Positions 36,268 to 45,915 are shown, counted from the stretch's first letter. The stretch is 64,000 bases of DNA from Arthrobacter pigmenti (GCF_011927905.1 NZ_JAATJL010000001.1:992001-1056000), one strand, 5' to 3'. The notes: generated by a model not told the origin, from the sequence alone. Numbers and translations are program-made.

Positions 36268-37131
36268 TCAGGTGCCTGATCCGGGAGGCATGCCGGGCCC
36301 GAAGATCGGTGCCGGTTCAGGACGCTTCGGTGTGATCCCATCCCCGGAGGAACGGTGCCGCAACCGGCGCAACACCCAAGGGACAAAATACTCACGCGCC
36401 CACACGAGGTCCTCGCTGCGCGCAACGCGCCAGTTCTTCGGGGGCAGCGGTTTCGGCTCAAGCGGCTGCAACTGGTGGCTCACGGCGAGGGTGTCCAGGA
36501 CCATCATCGCGATCGTATGGTGTCCCAGCGGTGAGAAGTGCAGGCGATCCGGGCCCCACATCTGAGGATTGACCAGTTGCCGCAGCGCCCACATGTCAGC
36601 GATGACGGCGTCGTGCCTGGCCGCGATGATTCGAAGGTTCTCGTTGTAGATGGCCGTCTTCGCGCGGATGCTGCCGAGCACCGTCTCGCGGACATCCGGT
36701 CCCGTGAAGAGGACTACGGTGGCCCCGTTTGCACCAAGGATCTGAACGACGCCGTCCAGCCGGGCGGCGAGCTGGTCTGGGTCGCCTCCCGGCCGGATGA
36801 GGTCGTTTCCCCCTGCGGAGAGGGTCACCAGGTCCGGTTTGAGTGCGATGGCGGGGCCAACCTGCTGATCGACAATCTCCTGGAGCAGACGCCCCCGGAC
36901 TGCAAGATTCGCATAAGCGAAGTTCTCGTGTCCCCGGCTCAACTCCTCGGCGACGCGGTCCGCCCATCCGCGGTACCCGCCGGCGCTGGCCGGATTGGGA
37001 TCACCGATCCCCTCAGTGAAGGAATCTCCCAGGGCAACGTAGCGGTTCCACGGGTGGGGTTCGGCATTGAGCTGGGAGCCACCCATCGACGGGGACCCGA
37101 TTTCTGAAGGAGGAACGATCGCTGCGGTCAC
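36268..37131 (-). CDS. SGNH/GDSL hydrolase
   Basis: 287 aa from GTG 37131 (AGGA close upstream); ATG 37086 is an alternative. The four SGNH blocks are present: YVALGDSFTEGIGDP (Ser), ANLAVRGRLLQEI (Gly), TLSAGGNDLIRPGG (Asn) and DRLHFSPLGHHTIA (Asp/His). No signal peptide, so it is probably a cytosolic esterase or lipase. It is followed closely by the HTH_42 gene (3-nt gap to its earliest start), suggesting co-transcription. Confidence 0.9.
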   Translation of the reverse strand: MTAAIVPPSEIGSPSMGGSQLNAEPHPWNRYVALGDSFTEGIGDPNPASAGGYRGWADRVAEELSRGHENFAYANLAVRGRLLQEIVDQQVGPAIALKPDLVTLSAGGNDLIRPGGDPDQLAARLDGVVQILGANGATVVLFTGPDVRETVLGSIRAKTAIYNENLRIIAARHDAVIADMWALRQLVNPQMWGPDRLHFSPLGHHTIAMMVLDTLAVSHQLQPLEPKPLPPKNWRVARSEDLVWAREYFVPWVLRRLRHRSSGDGITPKRPEPAPIFGPGMPPGSGT

Positions 37132-37221
37132 TGTCCTATCCTGCCAACCTGCTCACTGCCTACGCGACCGTAGGTGCGCAACAGCCGTGATGATGGAGAA
37201 CTCCGCGGGATTCGACCGTGA

Positions 37222-37227
37222 CAGAAT
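37222..37227 (+). promoter_or_regulatory. candidate -10 hexamer for leaderless transcript (esterase)
   Basis: CAGAAT, then 6 nt (GAACCA), then ATG 37234; no Shine-Dalgarno. Weaker match to TANNNT than the other sites but the same spacing. Confidence 0.35.
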
Positions 37228-37233
37228 GAACCA

Positions 37234-37944
37234 ATGACTTCTTCCAACCCGTCCGGCGATGTCGATACGCAGTCCGCGGAGAACAGTGCACGGGAACCTG
37301 TCGTTGTCTGGTCCCGCCCCGAACAGGAGCGCCAGGGCACGCCGCTGCTCATTCTGCTCCATGGGCACCTGGCCAATGAGGATGACCTCATGGGGATTCT
37401 TGAGTTCCTGCCGGATGAATTCACGGTGGCTTCGGTTCGCGCGCCGGTGGCGATGGGCCCGGGCTTCACCTGGTTCCCGCTCCAGCATGACGCCGCGTAT
37501 TCCGTGGACAAGGTTACGGCGGCGGTTCAGGACGTTGTGGATTGGGTCGATTCCAATCGGGGCGGCCATTCCAGCGTGAGCCTGCTTGGTTTCTCCATGG
37601 GGATGGCCGTTGCCACCTCGATGTTACGTGCGCGGCCCGCTGACTATGCCGCCGTCGTCGGTCTCTCCGGATTTGCGGTGCCGGACGAAGGCCGGGAGTT
37701 CTTCCGCGATGAGGAGCTGCAGGCGAACCCGGTTCCGTTCTTCTGGGGCCGCGACCAGGAAGACCCGGTCATCTCCCCGGACAGGATTGAGTTCACGCAC
37801 GGGTGGTTGAACCGGCACACCCGGCTCACGAAGGTGCTTTATGCCGGAATGTTTCACAGCATCAACGTTCAGGAGCTCGGGCATGTGCGCGAATTTCTTC
37901 AGTTGAGCGTTCCGGGAGTCAGCCGGACACCACCACAACGCTGA
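37234..37944 (+). CDS. alpha/beta hydrolase (phospholipase/carboxylesterase family)
   Basis: 236 aa. Oxyanion/entry motif LLILLHGHLANEDDL, nucleophile elbow LLGFSMGMAVA, and the acid and His regions GRDQEDPVISPDRIEF and AGMFHSINVQEL. The length fits the YpfH/carboxylesterase group. Substrate unknown. Its 3' end overlaps the converging S4 gene by 26 nt (37919-37944). Confidence 0.88.
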   Translation: MTSSNPSGDVDTQSAENSAREPVVVWSRPEQERQGTPLLILLHGHLANEDDLMGILEFLPDEFTVASVRAPVAMGPGFTWFPLQHDAAYSVDKVTAAVQDVVDWVDSNRGGHSSVSLLGFSMGMAVATSMLRARPADYAAVVGLSGFAVPDEGREFFRDEELQANPVPFFWGRDQEDPVISPDRIEFTHGWLNRHTRLTKVLYAGMFHSINVQELGHVREFLQLSVPGVSRTPPQR

Positions 37945-38152
37945 CACCGTTCACGGTCACCGAGTCACCCGGGTGGATCTGGCGACCACGTCGCTCCTCG
38001 ATCTCACCGTTGACCTGCACCAGTCCGTTCTCGATCAGTTCCTTGGCCTCCGCCCCGTCCTCGGCGAGGTTGGCAAGCTTCATCAGCTGACCCAGCCTGA
38101 TCATCGCGTCGCGGATGGGTACTTCGTTCTGGGTTGTGTCGTCACTGCTCAT
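37919..38152 (-). CDS. S4 domain RNA-binding protein
   Basis: 77 aa consisting of little more than one S4 domain: IRLGQLMKLANLAEDGAEAKELIENGLVQVNGEIEERRGRQIHPGDSVTVNG. YaaA/YbcJ-like proteins of this size are thought to bind structured RNA. Its stop lies inside the last codons of the converging esterase gene. Divergent from the YdcZ-type transporter (64-nt gap). Confidence 0.88.
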   Translation of the reverse strand: MSSDDTTQNEVPIRDAMIRLGQLMKLANLAEDGAEAKELIENGLVQVNGEIEERRGRQIHPGDSVTVNGVSVVVVSG

Positions 38153-38204
38153 GGAACCATCATGCCCTCCGCCCAGCCGGTGAAGGGGCAGGTGCGCGAT
38201 GTCC

Positions 38205-38210
38205 TAGGGT
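38205..38210 (+). promoter_or_regulatory. candidate -10 hexamer for leaderless transcript (YdcZ-type transporter)
   Basis: TAGGGT, then 6 nt (TAACGG), then GTG 38217; no Shine-Dalgarno. Confidence 0.45.
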
Positions 38211-38216
38211 TAACGG

Positions 38217-39188
38217 GTGTCTCACGCCCCTCGACTTCCCGCGGTGGTTGGCCTGCCGTTGGCGGTAGTGGCCGGCGTCGCAATTCCCCTGCAGGGCAGG
38301 ATCAACGGTGCCTTGGGGCAACGGTTGGACGATGGACTGGCTGCAGCGCTGGTCAGTTTCGGCACGGGTCTTGTGCTGATGATCGCTATCTCGCTGCTGC
38401 TGCCACGCGGACGCGCCGGCCTGAGGGAGCTGGTGCCCGCGGTCCGCGAACGCCGCTTCCCGCGAATCTACCTCGCGGCCGGCACCATCGGAGCGCTGTT
38501 CGTGTTCTCGCAGTCCTTGACCATCGGTCTGCTCGGGGTTGCGCTCTTCACCGTGGCCGCTGTCATGGGGCAGACGATCAGCGGCCTGGCCGTGGACCGG
38601 TCCGGCATCGGACCCGGCGGAAAACGGGCGATCACCCCGATGCGGATCATCGGCGTGGTCCTGACCGTGGCGTCGGTGGCATGGGCTGTCTCGCCGCGCC
38701 TTGAGGGAACAGGTACGACGGCGGCACTCATCCTTCCGCTGCTCCTTCCAGTAGCCGCCGGTATTCTCATGAGCTTCCAACAGGCCATGAACGGCACGAC
38801 GGCGGTGCACTATGGGACACCCATCACCGCAACGCTCATGAACTTCATCTCCGGCTCCGCGCTACTGCTCGCCGCCTGGCTGCTGAAAGCCGCGGTGGCC
38901 GGTTTCGGGGAGCCCTTGCCGGGGGAATGGTGGTACTACCTCAGGGGTCCGATGGGGTGCGTATTCATTGGAATCAGCGCATTGCTGGTCCGCACGCTCG
39001 GGGTGCTCCTGACCGGGCTCGGGATGATCGCCGGCCAGTTGCTCGGTTCGCTCGCACTCGACCTGCTGTTCCCGACGCCGGGGACCGTCGTCGTATTCGC
39101 GACTATTGCCGGTCCCGTGCTCACCCTCGGTGCGATCATGCTGACCACGCTGCCGTGGAAGCGCCGTTCTCTCCTTTTCCACGGTTAA
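38217..39188 (+). CDS. DMT-superfamily transporter, YdcZ/DUF606 type
   Basis: 323 aa with about ten hydrophobic segments arranged as two five-segment DUF606 units. The first starts VGLPLAVVAGVAIPLQGRINGALGQ, and the second repeats the pattern at LLPVAAGILMSFQQAMNGTTAVHYGTP. Inner-membrane transporter of unknown substrate. Start at GTG 38217 is supported by the leaderless-type hexamer. Confidence 0.87.
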   Translation: MSHAPRLPAVVGLPLAVVAGVAIPLQGRINGALGQRLDDGLAAALVSFGTGLVLMIAISLLLPRGRAGLRELVPAVRERRFPRIYLAAGTIGALFVFSQSLTIGLLGVALFTVAAVMGQTISGLAVDRSGIGPGGKRAITPMRIIGVVLTVASVAWAVSPRLEGTGTTAALILPLLLPVAAGILMSFQQAMNGTTAVHYGTPITATLMNFISGSALLLAAWLLKAAVAGFGEPLPGEWWYYLRGPMGCVFIGISALLVRTLGVLLTGLGMIAGQLLGSLALDLLFPTPGTVVVFATIAGPVLTLGAIMLTTLPWKRRSLLFHG

Positions 39189-39263
39189 TTGGAGACTGAA
39201 TCGGACGTTCCGGGGGCATACTCGGTTTCATGCTGTGGCGCACCGGTCCGGATGCTCTCTCGA

Positions 39264-39269
39264 TAGGCT
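39264..39269 (+). promoter_or_regulatory. candidate -10 element for glyS
   Basis: TAGGCT, about 100 nt before the glyS start, in the 181-nt gap after the YdcZ-type gene. No clear -35 and no T-box-like leader features were recognised. Confidence 0.3.
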
Positions 39270-39369
39270 AAGGTGGTACCTTCGCCCGTCCGGTCCGGCG
39301 CTGATTTGTTGCTTCCAGCGCACGCCCGAGGGCACTTGAAGACGACCGCACCCAGCGGCCAGTCCATAC

Positions 39370-40779
39370 ATGAAGAGGATGGCATCAACAGTGGCCAAGC
39401 AGGTTTCCGCCCTGGACCCGATCATTTCCCTCGCCAAGCGGCGCGGCTTCGTCTTTCAGGCCGGTGAAATCTACGGAGGTTCCCGGTCAGCCTGGGACTA
39501 CGGCCCCCTCGGAGCCGAGCTGAAGGAAAATATCAAGCGCCAGTGGTGGCAGTCCATGGTCCGTGGCCGGGAGGATGTCGTCGGGCTGGATTCCTCAGTG
39601 ATTCTGCCGCGTCAGGTATGGGAAGCCTCCGGGCATGTGGACGTCTTCTCGGACCCGCTGGTCGAGTGCCTGTCCTGCCACAAGCGCTACCGCGCTGACC
39701 ACCTCGAGGAAGAGTACGAGGAGAAGAAGGGACGCCCGGCCGAGAACGGCCTGGCCGACATCGCCTGCGCCAACTGCGGCACCCGTGGCCAATGGACGCC
39801 ACCGCAGGAGTTCTCGGGCCTGCTCAAGACGTTCCTTGGCCCGGTGGCCAACGAGGAGGGCCTGCACTACCTGCGGCCTGAAACCGCACAGGGCATCTTC
39901 GTGAACTTCAACAACGTGCTCACTACGTCCCGGAAAAAGCCGCCGTTCGGCATCGGCCAGATCGGCAAGAGCTTCCGGAACGAGATCACACCTGGCAACT
40001 TCATCTTCCGGACCCGCGAGTTCGAACAGATGGAGATGGAGTTCTTCGTGGAGCCGGGTACAGACGATGAATGGCACGAGTACTGGATCAAGGAACGGTT
40101 CGACTGGTACACGGGACTCGGTATCAAGCCGGACAACCTGCGGCTCTTCGTCCACCCGCTCGAGAAGCTGAGCCACTACTCCAAGGGCACCACGGACATC
40201 GAGTACCGCTTCGGGTTCAGCGGTTCGGAGTGGGGCGAGCTCGAGGGTATCGCCAACCGCACCGACTTCGACCTCTCCACGCACTCGAAGCACTCGGGCA
40301 CCGACCTCAGCTTCTTCAACCAGGCCACGAACGAGCGGTTCACACCGTACGTGATCGAGCCGGCTGCAGGCCTGACCCGTTCCTTCATGGCGTTTCTGGT
40401 GGATTCCTACGCCGAGGATGAGGCTCCCAACGCGAAGGGTGGCGTTGACAAGCGCACTGTCCTGAAGCTGGATCCGCGCCTTGCCCCGGTGAAGGCCGCC
40501 GTACTTCCCCTCAGCCGCAACGAGGACCTCTCGCCCAAGGCCAAGGACCTCGGAGCGCAGCTACGGAAGAACTGGAACATCGATTTCGACGACGCCGGCG
40601 CGATCGGCCGCCGCTACCGCCGCCAGGATGAGATCGGCACGCCGTTCTGCATCACCGTGGACTTCGACACTCTCGAGGACCACGCGGTCACAATCCGCGA
40701 ACGCGACACCATGGCGCAGGAGCGGGTGTCGCTCGACAAAGTCGAGGGCTACCTGGCCCAGCGGCTGGTTGGCGCCTAG
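39370..40779 (+). CDS. glyS: glycine--tRNA ligase
   Basis: 469 aa class II, homodimeric-type glycyl-tRNA synthetase. ATG 39370 is listed; ATG 39379 and GTG 39391 (with GAGG upstream) are in frame and equally plausible. Signatures: [20 protein letters not shown], a zinc-binding insertion ([14 protein letters not shown] ... CANCGTRG), motif 2 [20 protein letters not shown] and motif 3 [11 protein letters not shown]. Directly followed by a GNAT gene with no gap. Confidence 0.96.
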   Translation: MKRMASTVAKQVSALDPIISLAKRRGFVFQAGEIYGGSRSAWDYGPLGAELKENIKRQWWQSMVRGREDVVGLDSSVILPRQVWEASGHVDVFSDPLVECLSCHKRYRADHLEEEYEEKKGRPAENGLADIACANCGTRGQWTPPQEFSGLLKTFLGPVANEEGLHYLRPETAQGIFVNFNNVLTTSRKKPPFGIGQIGKSFRNEITPGNFIFRTREFEQMEMEFFVEPGTDDEWHEYWIKERFDWYTGLGIKPDNLRLFVHPLEKLSHYSKGTTDIEYRFGFSGSEWGELEGIANRTDFDLSTHSKHSGTDLSFFNQATNERFTPYVIEPAAGLTRSFMAFLVDSYAEDEAPNAKGGVDKRTVLKLDPRLAPVKAAVLPLSRNEDLSPKAKDLGAQLRKNWNIDFDDAGAIGRRYRRQDEIGTPFCITVDFDTLEDHAVTIRERDTMAQERVSLDKVEGYLAQRLVGA

Positions 40780-41697
40780 GTGGCGGTTCAGTATCGGCCC
40801 TGGCGGGAGGGCGACGACCTTGAGCTTCTCCAGGTCTGGGGAGGTCCGGCGAACCCGCAGGCCGAGCAGTCGCGTGCGCTGTTCCGGCCGTCCACTGACC
40901 TGCCGTGGCTGCGCTGCATCGTGGCCGAAGACTCCGTCGGCGGGGTAGCCGTGCCCGTTGCTGCCGGCTACGTCTTCGAACCGAAGCTGCACAACCGGCG
41001 GCTGTGGGCGTACGTGGAAGTAGGTGAAGGCCATCGCCGCGCAGGCATCGGTGCCACGCTCCTTGGCATGCTGCGGAACGAGGCCGACCACTCGCCGTCG
41101 GGCGTGTCCGCCCTCCGCGCCAAGGTGGCGCCGGGCTCCGATGCAGCAGCCTTCGCCGGGGCCGCCGGATTCGAGGAGATCCAGCGTTCGCGGATCATCG
41201 AGGTGTCCCCGGGCGCATTACCCATTCCCAACTTCGCCGACAACGACGGCCCGCAACTTGAGGAGGCCGCCACCGGTTCCGTTGAGCTCACGTCTGCAGT
41301 TGCCGACTGGTACAAATCAGTGCATGCCTGGGATCCGGCGGACATGACGCTCGGTCAGGCGCAGCAATTTCTGCTGGCGGACACGTCCGGCGCCGGCGGT
41401 GCGGTGGTCCTGAGGGAGAAGCCGAAGGCCCAGGGCGGCAGCATCGCCGCGTTCGCACTGAGCTATACGCAGAGCCGCACGGACGAGCCGGCTGACGTGC
41501 TCATCGGGTACCACACGTCCCTTGAGCCGAGTGAGCAGCAGGCCGCTGTGGCGTCCCTCCTCGCGATGCTTGTGTACCAGTACCCGGTGCAGATTGAGGT
41601 GGATGACTCGATGACCGCACTTGTGGCGGTCGTGCAGCCACTCATCGCATCGGGCGCTGCGAAGGTTGTATCAGAGACGCGCGTCGTCAGCAGCTGA
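40780..41697 (+). CDS. GNAT family N-acetyltransferase
   Basis: 305 aa. GTG start directly follows the glyS stop (TAGGTG), so it is co-transcribed with glyS. The acetyl-CoA site is in the first half: RRLWAYVEVGEGHRRAGIGATLLGML. The second half (VADWYKSVHAWDP ... ADVLIGYHTSLEPSEQQAAVASLLAMLV) looks like a second, degenerate GNAT repeat. Substrate unknown. Confidence 0.85.
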   Translation: MAVQYRPWREGDDLELLQVWGGPANPQAEQSRALFRPSTDLPWLRCIVAEDSVGGVAVPVAAGYVFEPKLHNRRLWAYVEVGEGHRRAGIGATLLGMLRNEADHSPSGVSALRAKVAPGSDAAAFAGAAGFEEIQRSRIIEVSPGALPIPNFADNDGPQLEEAATGSVELTSAVADWYKSVHAWDPADMTLGQAQQFLLADTSGAGGAVVLREKPKAQGGSIAAFALSYTQSRTDEPADVLIGYHTSLEPSEQQAAVASLLAMLVYQYPVQIEVDDSMTALVAVVQPLIASGAAKVVSETRVVSS

Positions 41698-41707
41698 ACA
41701 TAGGGGA

Positions 41708-42523
41708 TCACCCCCGGCGGTAGCGGCCCGTTTCGGCGTCGTGCTGGTCCGCCGCTACCCGCTCCGCTTCGGTCATGGCGCCGCCGCCAAGGTGCGCCGG
41801 CTGCCACCAGGTGCCTGCGGGCGGGCGAAGAGGGAAGTCGGCAATGCCGCGATCAATCCCGTCCTGCAGTTCCGCGCGCAGCTGCCCGGTTTCGCCGACT
41901 ACGTCGGATTCGGGGGAGTGGCGGATTGGTTCGCTGATGTGCACGCGGACCGGCGCCCGCCAGGCGCGGGACGGCGAGAACGGGTGGCCGCGCGTGAGGA
42001 GCCGGTGCGCTCCCCAGACGGAGATGGGAATTAGCGGCACACCGGCCTCGGCAGCGAGCCGGACCGCGCCGGTTTTCAACTCCCGGACCGTGAAGCTTCG
42101 GCTGACCCCGGCTTCCGGAAGGATTGCCACGTACTCGCCGTCGCGCAACTTCTGCAACGCGCCCTCATACGCTGCTGCCCCGGCACTGCGGTCCACCACG
42201 ACGTGTCCGCATGCGTGGATGGCAGGACCGGCCAACCAGTGCGACGCCGCAGCCTTGGTGATCAGGAACTTCAGTTGTGCATTGGAGTGCTTCCACAGCA
42301 CCAGTTCGGCGAATGCGAAGTCAACGTAGCCGAAGTGCGTGATGGCGAAAACCGCTCCGCGGCCTGGCTCAGGGGTGCGAGAAAGGCCCGTGCGGGGTTC
42401 GGTCGGCGGGAGGTTCTCCTGTCCGCTCACGATGATCCTGATCCGGAAGATCCAGCGCAGCAGCAGCCCCGAACGGACCACGAGCCGGTAAAACCGGTTG
42501 CTCGGCCTAGGCGTCCACGTCAT
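41708..42523 (-). CDS. lysophospholipid acyltransferase family protein (PlsC-like)
   Basis: 271 aa. The acyltransferase signature HX4D is in FAITHFGYVDFAFAEL; further blocks are GHVVVDRSAGAAAYEGALQKL and AILPEAGVSRSFTVRELKTGAVRLA. The family acylates lysophosphatidate or related acceptors at the membrane. GGGGAG lies 8 nt before the ATG. Last gene of the minus-strand run hydrolase - DUF1295 - acyltransferase, 3 nt after the DUF1295 stop. Confidence 0.9.
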   Translation of the reverse strand: MTWTPRPSNRFYRLVVRSGLLLRWIFRIRIIVSGQENLPPTEPRTGLSRTPEPGRGAVFAITHFGYVDFAFAELVLWKHSNAQLKFLITKAAASHWLAGPAIHACGHVVVDRSAGAAAYEGALQKLRDGEYVAILPEAGVSRSFTVRELKTGAVRLAAEAGVPLIPISVWGAHRLLTRGHPFSPSRAWRAPVRVHISEPIRHSPESDVVGETGQLRAELQDGIDRGIADFPLRPPAGTWWQPAHLGGGAMTEAERVAADQHDAETGRYRRG

Positions 42524-42526
42524 GGT

Positions 42527-43339
42527 TCACGCTCCCCGTCCGGCTTTGGGCGGGAGCGGGAAGAACCCGCTGGTGCTTGTGATGTACTCCCGGTAGCCGG
42601 GTCGGGAATTCATCCGCTGCTCGGTTAGCGGTTTGCCGGTCTTGTGAGCCAGCGCCCAGTACATCAGGGCGGGGGAGAGGACGGTCAGAACTCCGGGCCA
42701 GGAGTCTGCCGCCACGAGGAACAGGCCGATCCACACGAGCGCGTCGCCGAAGTAATTGGGATGGCGGGTATAGCGCCAGAGGCCCGAATCCAACACCTTG
42801 CCACGGTTGGCCGGATTGCTTTTGAAGGCGGAGAGCTGTGCATCGCCCACGGTCTCGAACAGCATCCCCGCCAACCAGATGGCAGCGCCGAACCATGCCA
42901 GCCACCCCAGCGCCGCCTGCGAGTACATCGCAACCTGGACCGGCAGCGACACAAACAACAGGACCGCACCCTGCGGCACGTACACGCGCCGGATCGCGTA
43001 CAGATTGCGGGAGCCGGGGGTGTCGCTCAGCATGGCCTCGTAGCGGGGATCTTCCTTACCGTCCCGTGCCCGCCACCCGATGTGGACAGCCAACCGTACA
43101 CCCCACACAGTGGTGAGGATGAGCATGAGCCAGCGTCGGCCGTCGTCGCCGTCGTCGTTCATCGACGCAAGGAAGGTGAGCCAGGCAACCAGGACGAAGC
43201 CCAGCCCCCAGGCCGTGTCGATCACGGCGTGGCGCTTCTGCGCCACCGCGACCGCGAACACAAGCACAAGCAGTACGACGACGCCGCCCACCGACAGCGC
43301 GAAGCCTGCCAGGAATTCGGTCAGGGGGAAAGCGGGCAT
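42527..43339 (-). CDS. DUF1295 / steroid 5-alpha-reductase-like membrane protein
   Basis: 270 aa polytopic membrane protein. C-terminal family hallmark: SGLWRYTRHPNYFGDALVWIGLFL with a following PALMYWALAHKTGKPLTEQRM. The N-terminus has paired hydrophobic segments (FALSVGGVVVLLVLVFAVAVA). Related to isoprenylcysteine methyltransferase and sterol/fatty-acyl reductases; the substrate is unknown. AAAGGA precedes the ATG. It lies between the hydrolase and PlsC-like genes, hinting at a lipid role. Confidence 0.87.
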   Translation of the reverse strand: MPAFPLTEFLAGFALSVGGVVVLLVLVFAVAVAQKRHAVIDTAWGLGFVLVAWLTFLASMNDDGDDGRRWLMLILTTVWGVRLAVHIGWRARDGKEDPRYEAMLSDTPGSRNLYAIRRVYVPQGAVLLFVSLPVQVAMYSQAALGWLAWFGAAIWLAGMLFETVGDAQLSAFKSNPANRGKVLDSGLWRYTRHPNYFGDALVWIGLFLVAADSWPGVLTVLSPALMYWALAHKTGKPLTEQRMNSRPGYREYITSTSGFFPLPPKAGRGA

Positions 43340-43365
43340 GGGGTCCTTTTCTCAGGGTCGGGACG

Positions 43366-44121
43366 TCAGAGGGTTACGGCGAGCGGCGAGTTCTGCTCGA
43401 GAAGCGCGGCAGCGCGCCGCAGACGTTTCGCTTCGACGGGTGCGCCGGTGTCGCGGGTGAGCGAGTCGAGCAGGTACGACGCGCTGAGCTCGTGCCACAC
43501 CGGGATCTTCCTGAACATGAAATGCCCGGCGCCCAGCAGTGTGGCGTAGTGGACCTCGTCGGCGATGGACAGTACGCGCTCGGCGAATCGAAGCGACTGA
43601 CGCGGTGACGTCCACCGGTCTGCGGCCCCGTGCATGATGAGGATGCGCTTGCCCGCCACCTGCTGGACCGGGGTCGTACTGTCCAGCCACGGCGCCAGGG
43701 CGACCACGGCCCGGACCTGCGGGTCATCCGCCGCACACAGCGCTGTCAGTCCGCCCATGGAATGGCCGAGGAGGTAGACGGGGACGCCCGGATGCCGCTG
43801 GTGGATCCGTTCCAGTGCCCACCTGGCATCGTGCAGGGGCGACATGTGCGTTCCGTTCCAGCCTCTCACCCGGTTCCGCAGGCTCCAGGTTTCCAGCCCG
43901 GCGGAAGCTCCCCAGGAGTGCAGCAGGCGGGCGAAGGGCACCATGCGGGCGGGGCTGAGATGCCGCGAGCGTACCGGTTCGAAACTGTTCGCGCGGCCGC
44001 CATGCAGCACGAGCGCCACGCCACGGACGGGACCCTCGCCCGGACGGATCATCACCTCCGGTGCGTGCGCCATTGCGCTCGCCGGATTCTCGTCCGCCTC
44101 GCTGAATCGTTCCCTCGCCAT
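43366..44121 (-). CDS. alpha/beta hydrolase
   Basis: 251 aa from ATG 44121, chosen for the GGAGGG upstream; the open frame continues 77 codons further into the divergent YibE/F leader and is not used. Motifs: VALVLHGGRANSFEP (oxyanion), YLLGHSMGGLTALCAA (nucleophile Ser), ILIMHGAADRWTSP (acid) and LLGAGHFMF (His). Probably a serine hydrolase acting on lipids or small esters, as the first gene of the three-gene minus-strand run. Confidence 0.88.
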   Translation of the reverse strand: MARERFSEADENPASAMAHAPEVMIRPGEGPVRGVALVLHGGRANSFEPVRSRHLSPARMVPFARLLHSWGASAGLETWSLRNRVRGWNGTHMSPLHDARWALERIHQRHPGVPVYLLGHSMGGLTALCAADDPQVRAVVALAPWLDSTTPVQQVAGKRILIMHGAADRWTSPRQSLRFAERVLSIADEVHYATLLGAGHFMFRKIPVWHELSASYLLDSLTRDTGAPVEAKRLRRAAALLEQNSPLAVTL

Positions 44122-44258
44122 GCACCCTCCATTGCTTGACAGTGCCGGACCGCCTTCCGGCCGCCGGCTGACCAACTGCGTAGAATCCTCTTCGGGACCA
44201 TGCAGGAGACCGGCCGTATCCATCCTGCCAGCAGTACGCCGACAGCAAGGAACTTCAA

Positions 44259-45776
44259 GTGGGCCACAGCCATATCCACGTTTCGGACCAGCCTGGTTCC
44301 TCTCTGAGTTCGGAGCAGAAGGCCGCGATGATGGGAACGCGGAGAAGGGCAAACCTGCTTCTCGCGGCGGTCCTTGTTCCCCTCGGAATCATCACGATCA
44401 TCGGGATGTTTCTGCTCTGGCCGACCGGCAACCAGTCCGAGGTCGCCGTCCCAAGCCCTTTCGCGACCGCCCCGGGGACTTCCATGGACGTGGGCACCGT
44501 TCAGCGGGTGGTGCTGGAGGATTGCCCGTCGTCCCAGCCGACGGTCGATGCCGGCGGTGAGGCACAGCAGTGTCAGGTGGCCTACACCCTGCCTGATGCC
44601 GGCGGCTCTGCCGTTCCCGTGGAACTCAACCCCGAGGTGGCCCGCTCAGGGCAGGTCGACCCGGGCGATTCCATCCGGTACCTCAACCTCGAGGGCGTCA
44701 TCAGCGGTGCCGGTGCACCGTACATCTTCGTCGACTTCGTCCGCACCCTTCCGATGGCGGCGCTCGCGGTGCTGTACGCCGTCGTCGTCGTTTCGGTGGC
44801 GCGCTGGCGCGGGCTGCGGGCGATCATCGGGCTGGTGGGCGCGTTGGTGGTCCTGGCCCAGTTCGTGCTCCCCGGCCTCGTGGAGGGCAAGCCGCCGCTG
44901 TTGCTTGGACTCGTGGGCTCGGTGGTGATCATGATCGGCGTCCTCTATTTTGCGCACGGCTTCTCCGCGCGAACGTCGACGGCGCTGCTCGGCACCATCT
45001 TCGGGCTCGGTATCACTGCGCTGCTGGCTGCGTGGGCAACCGACACCGCTAACCTCACGGGTGTCGGCAGCGACAGTTCGAGCGCGCTGATCAATGCCGC
45101 GCCGGAGGTCTCGCTCTCGGGAATCATCCTGTGCGGGCTCATCATTTCGGGGCTCGGCGTGCTGAACGACGTGACGATCACCCAATCCTCAGCGGTCTGG
45201 GAACTGTACGAGCTCGCGCCCCATACCCCCACCCGGCGGCTGTTCGCCGGGGCCATGCGCATCGGCCGGGACCACATCGCCTCCACGGTCTACACCATCG
45301 CCTTCGCGTACGCCGGAGCGGCGCTGCCCCTGCTGCTCCTCGTCTCGCTGCAGGACAGTTCGCTGGTGGAGTCGCTGACCAGCGGCGAACTCGCCGAGGA
45401 AGTCCTGCGCACGCTCGTGGGATCGATCGGCCTGGTTCTCGCGATTCCGGTGACCACGCTGGTTGCGGTGCTGGTGGTCAAGGCCGTCGGTACCCGTACG
45501 CATTCACCGCACGACGACGACGGCGCTGGCCCCCGCGCCGTCGGACACGCCACCGTGCCTGAGGACGCTACGCCCGCGGCGCTCGCAGCCGAGGAAGCGG
45601 CAGCGGAGGAAGCTTCAGCGTCCCGTGGCGTTGCCCGGGGTTCCAACGCCGCTGGTGCCGCAGCGGGTGGCGTGACCGCGGGCTCTGACGCCGCGGGTTC
45701 GGACGCCGCACCGCAGGCTGGGGAAGACGCACCGCTTCCAAGTCGCCGCGCCCTCCGCGAGCAGAATTTCCGCTGA
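44259..45776 (+). CDS. YibE/F family membrane protein
   Basis: 505 aa from GTG 44259. One N-terminal membrane segment (ANLLLAAVLVPLGIITIIGMFLL) is followed by an extracytoplasmic beta-rich domain (~residues 60-160). Then come seven or so membrane helices with the YibE/F blocks FSARTSTALLGTIFGLGITALLA, LCGLIISGLGVLNDVTITQSSAVWELYEL and MRIGRDHIASTVYTIAFAYAGA. The C-terminus is a long Ala-rich tail of low complexity. Function of the family is unknown; transport has been suggested. Confidence 0.88.
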   Translation: MGHSHIHVSDQPGSSLSSEQKAAMMGTRRRANLLLAAVLVPLGIITIIGMFLLWPTGNQSEVAVPSPFATAPGTSMDVGTVQRVVLEDCPSSQPTVDAGGEAQQCQVAYTLPDAGGSAVPVELNPEVARSGQVDPGDSIRYLNLEGVISGAGAPYIFVDFVRTLPMAALAVLYAVVVVSVARWRGLRAIIGLVGALVVLAQFVLPGLVEGKPPLLLGLVGSVVIMIGVLYFAHGFSARTSTALLGTIFGLGITALLAAWATDTANLTGVGSDSSSALINAAPEVSLSGIILCGLIISGLGVLNDVTITQSSAVWELYELAPHTPTRRLFAGAMRIGRDHIASTVYTIAFAYAGAALPLLLLVSLQDSSLVESLTSGELAEEVLRTLVGSIGLVLAIPVTTLVAVLVVKAVGTRTHSPHDDDGAGPRAVGHATVPEDATPAALAAEEAAAEEASASRGVARGSNAAGAAAGGVTAGSDAAGSDAAPQAGEDAPLPSRRALREQNFR

Positions 45777-45903
45777 CCTGCACCGAATCGGCGAATCCGT
45801 TTCCTTTCCGCACAGGACGGCGCTGTGATGCCGCGTCGCCTGCGCCAAGCCGACGGATCCGTTGGGCAGGTGCCGCCGGACTCTCCGATTTGCCCCGTCT
45901 TGC

Positions 45904-45909
45904 GACAAT
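45904..45909 (+). promoter_or_regulatory. candidate -10 hexamer for leaderless transcript (dusB)
   Basis: GACAAT, then 6 nt (GGACGG), then GTG 45916. Moderate hexamer match; spacing as in the other leaderless candidates. Confidence 0.35.
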
Positions 45910-45915
45910 GGACGG

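Noticed and set aside
39189-39369. T-box riboswitch before glyS
   Set aside because: Only 181 nt, with no T-box core sequence or antiterminator-like hairpin recognised.
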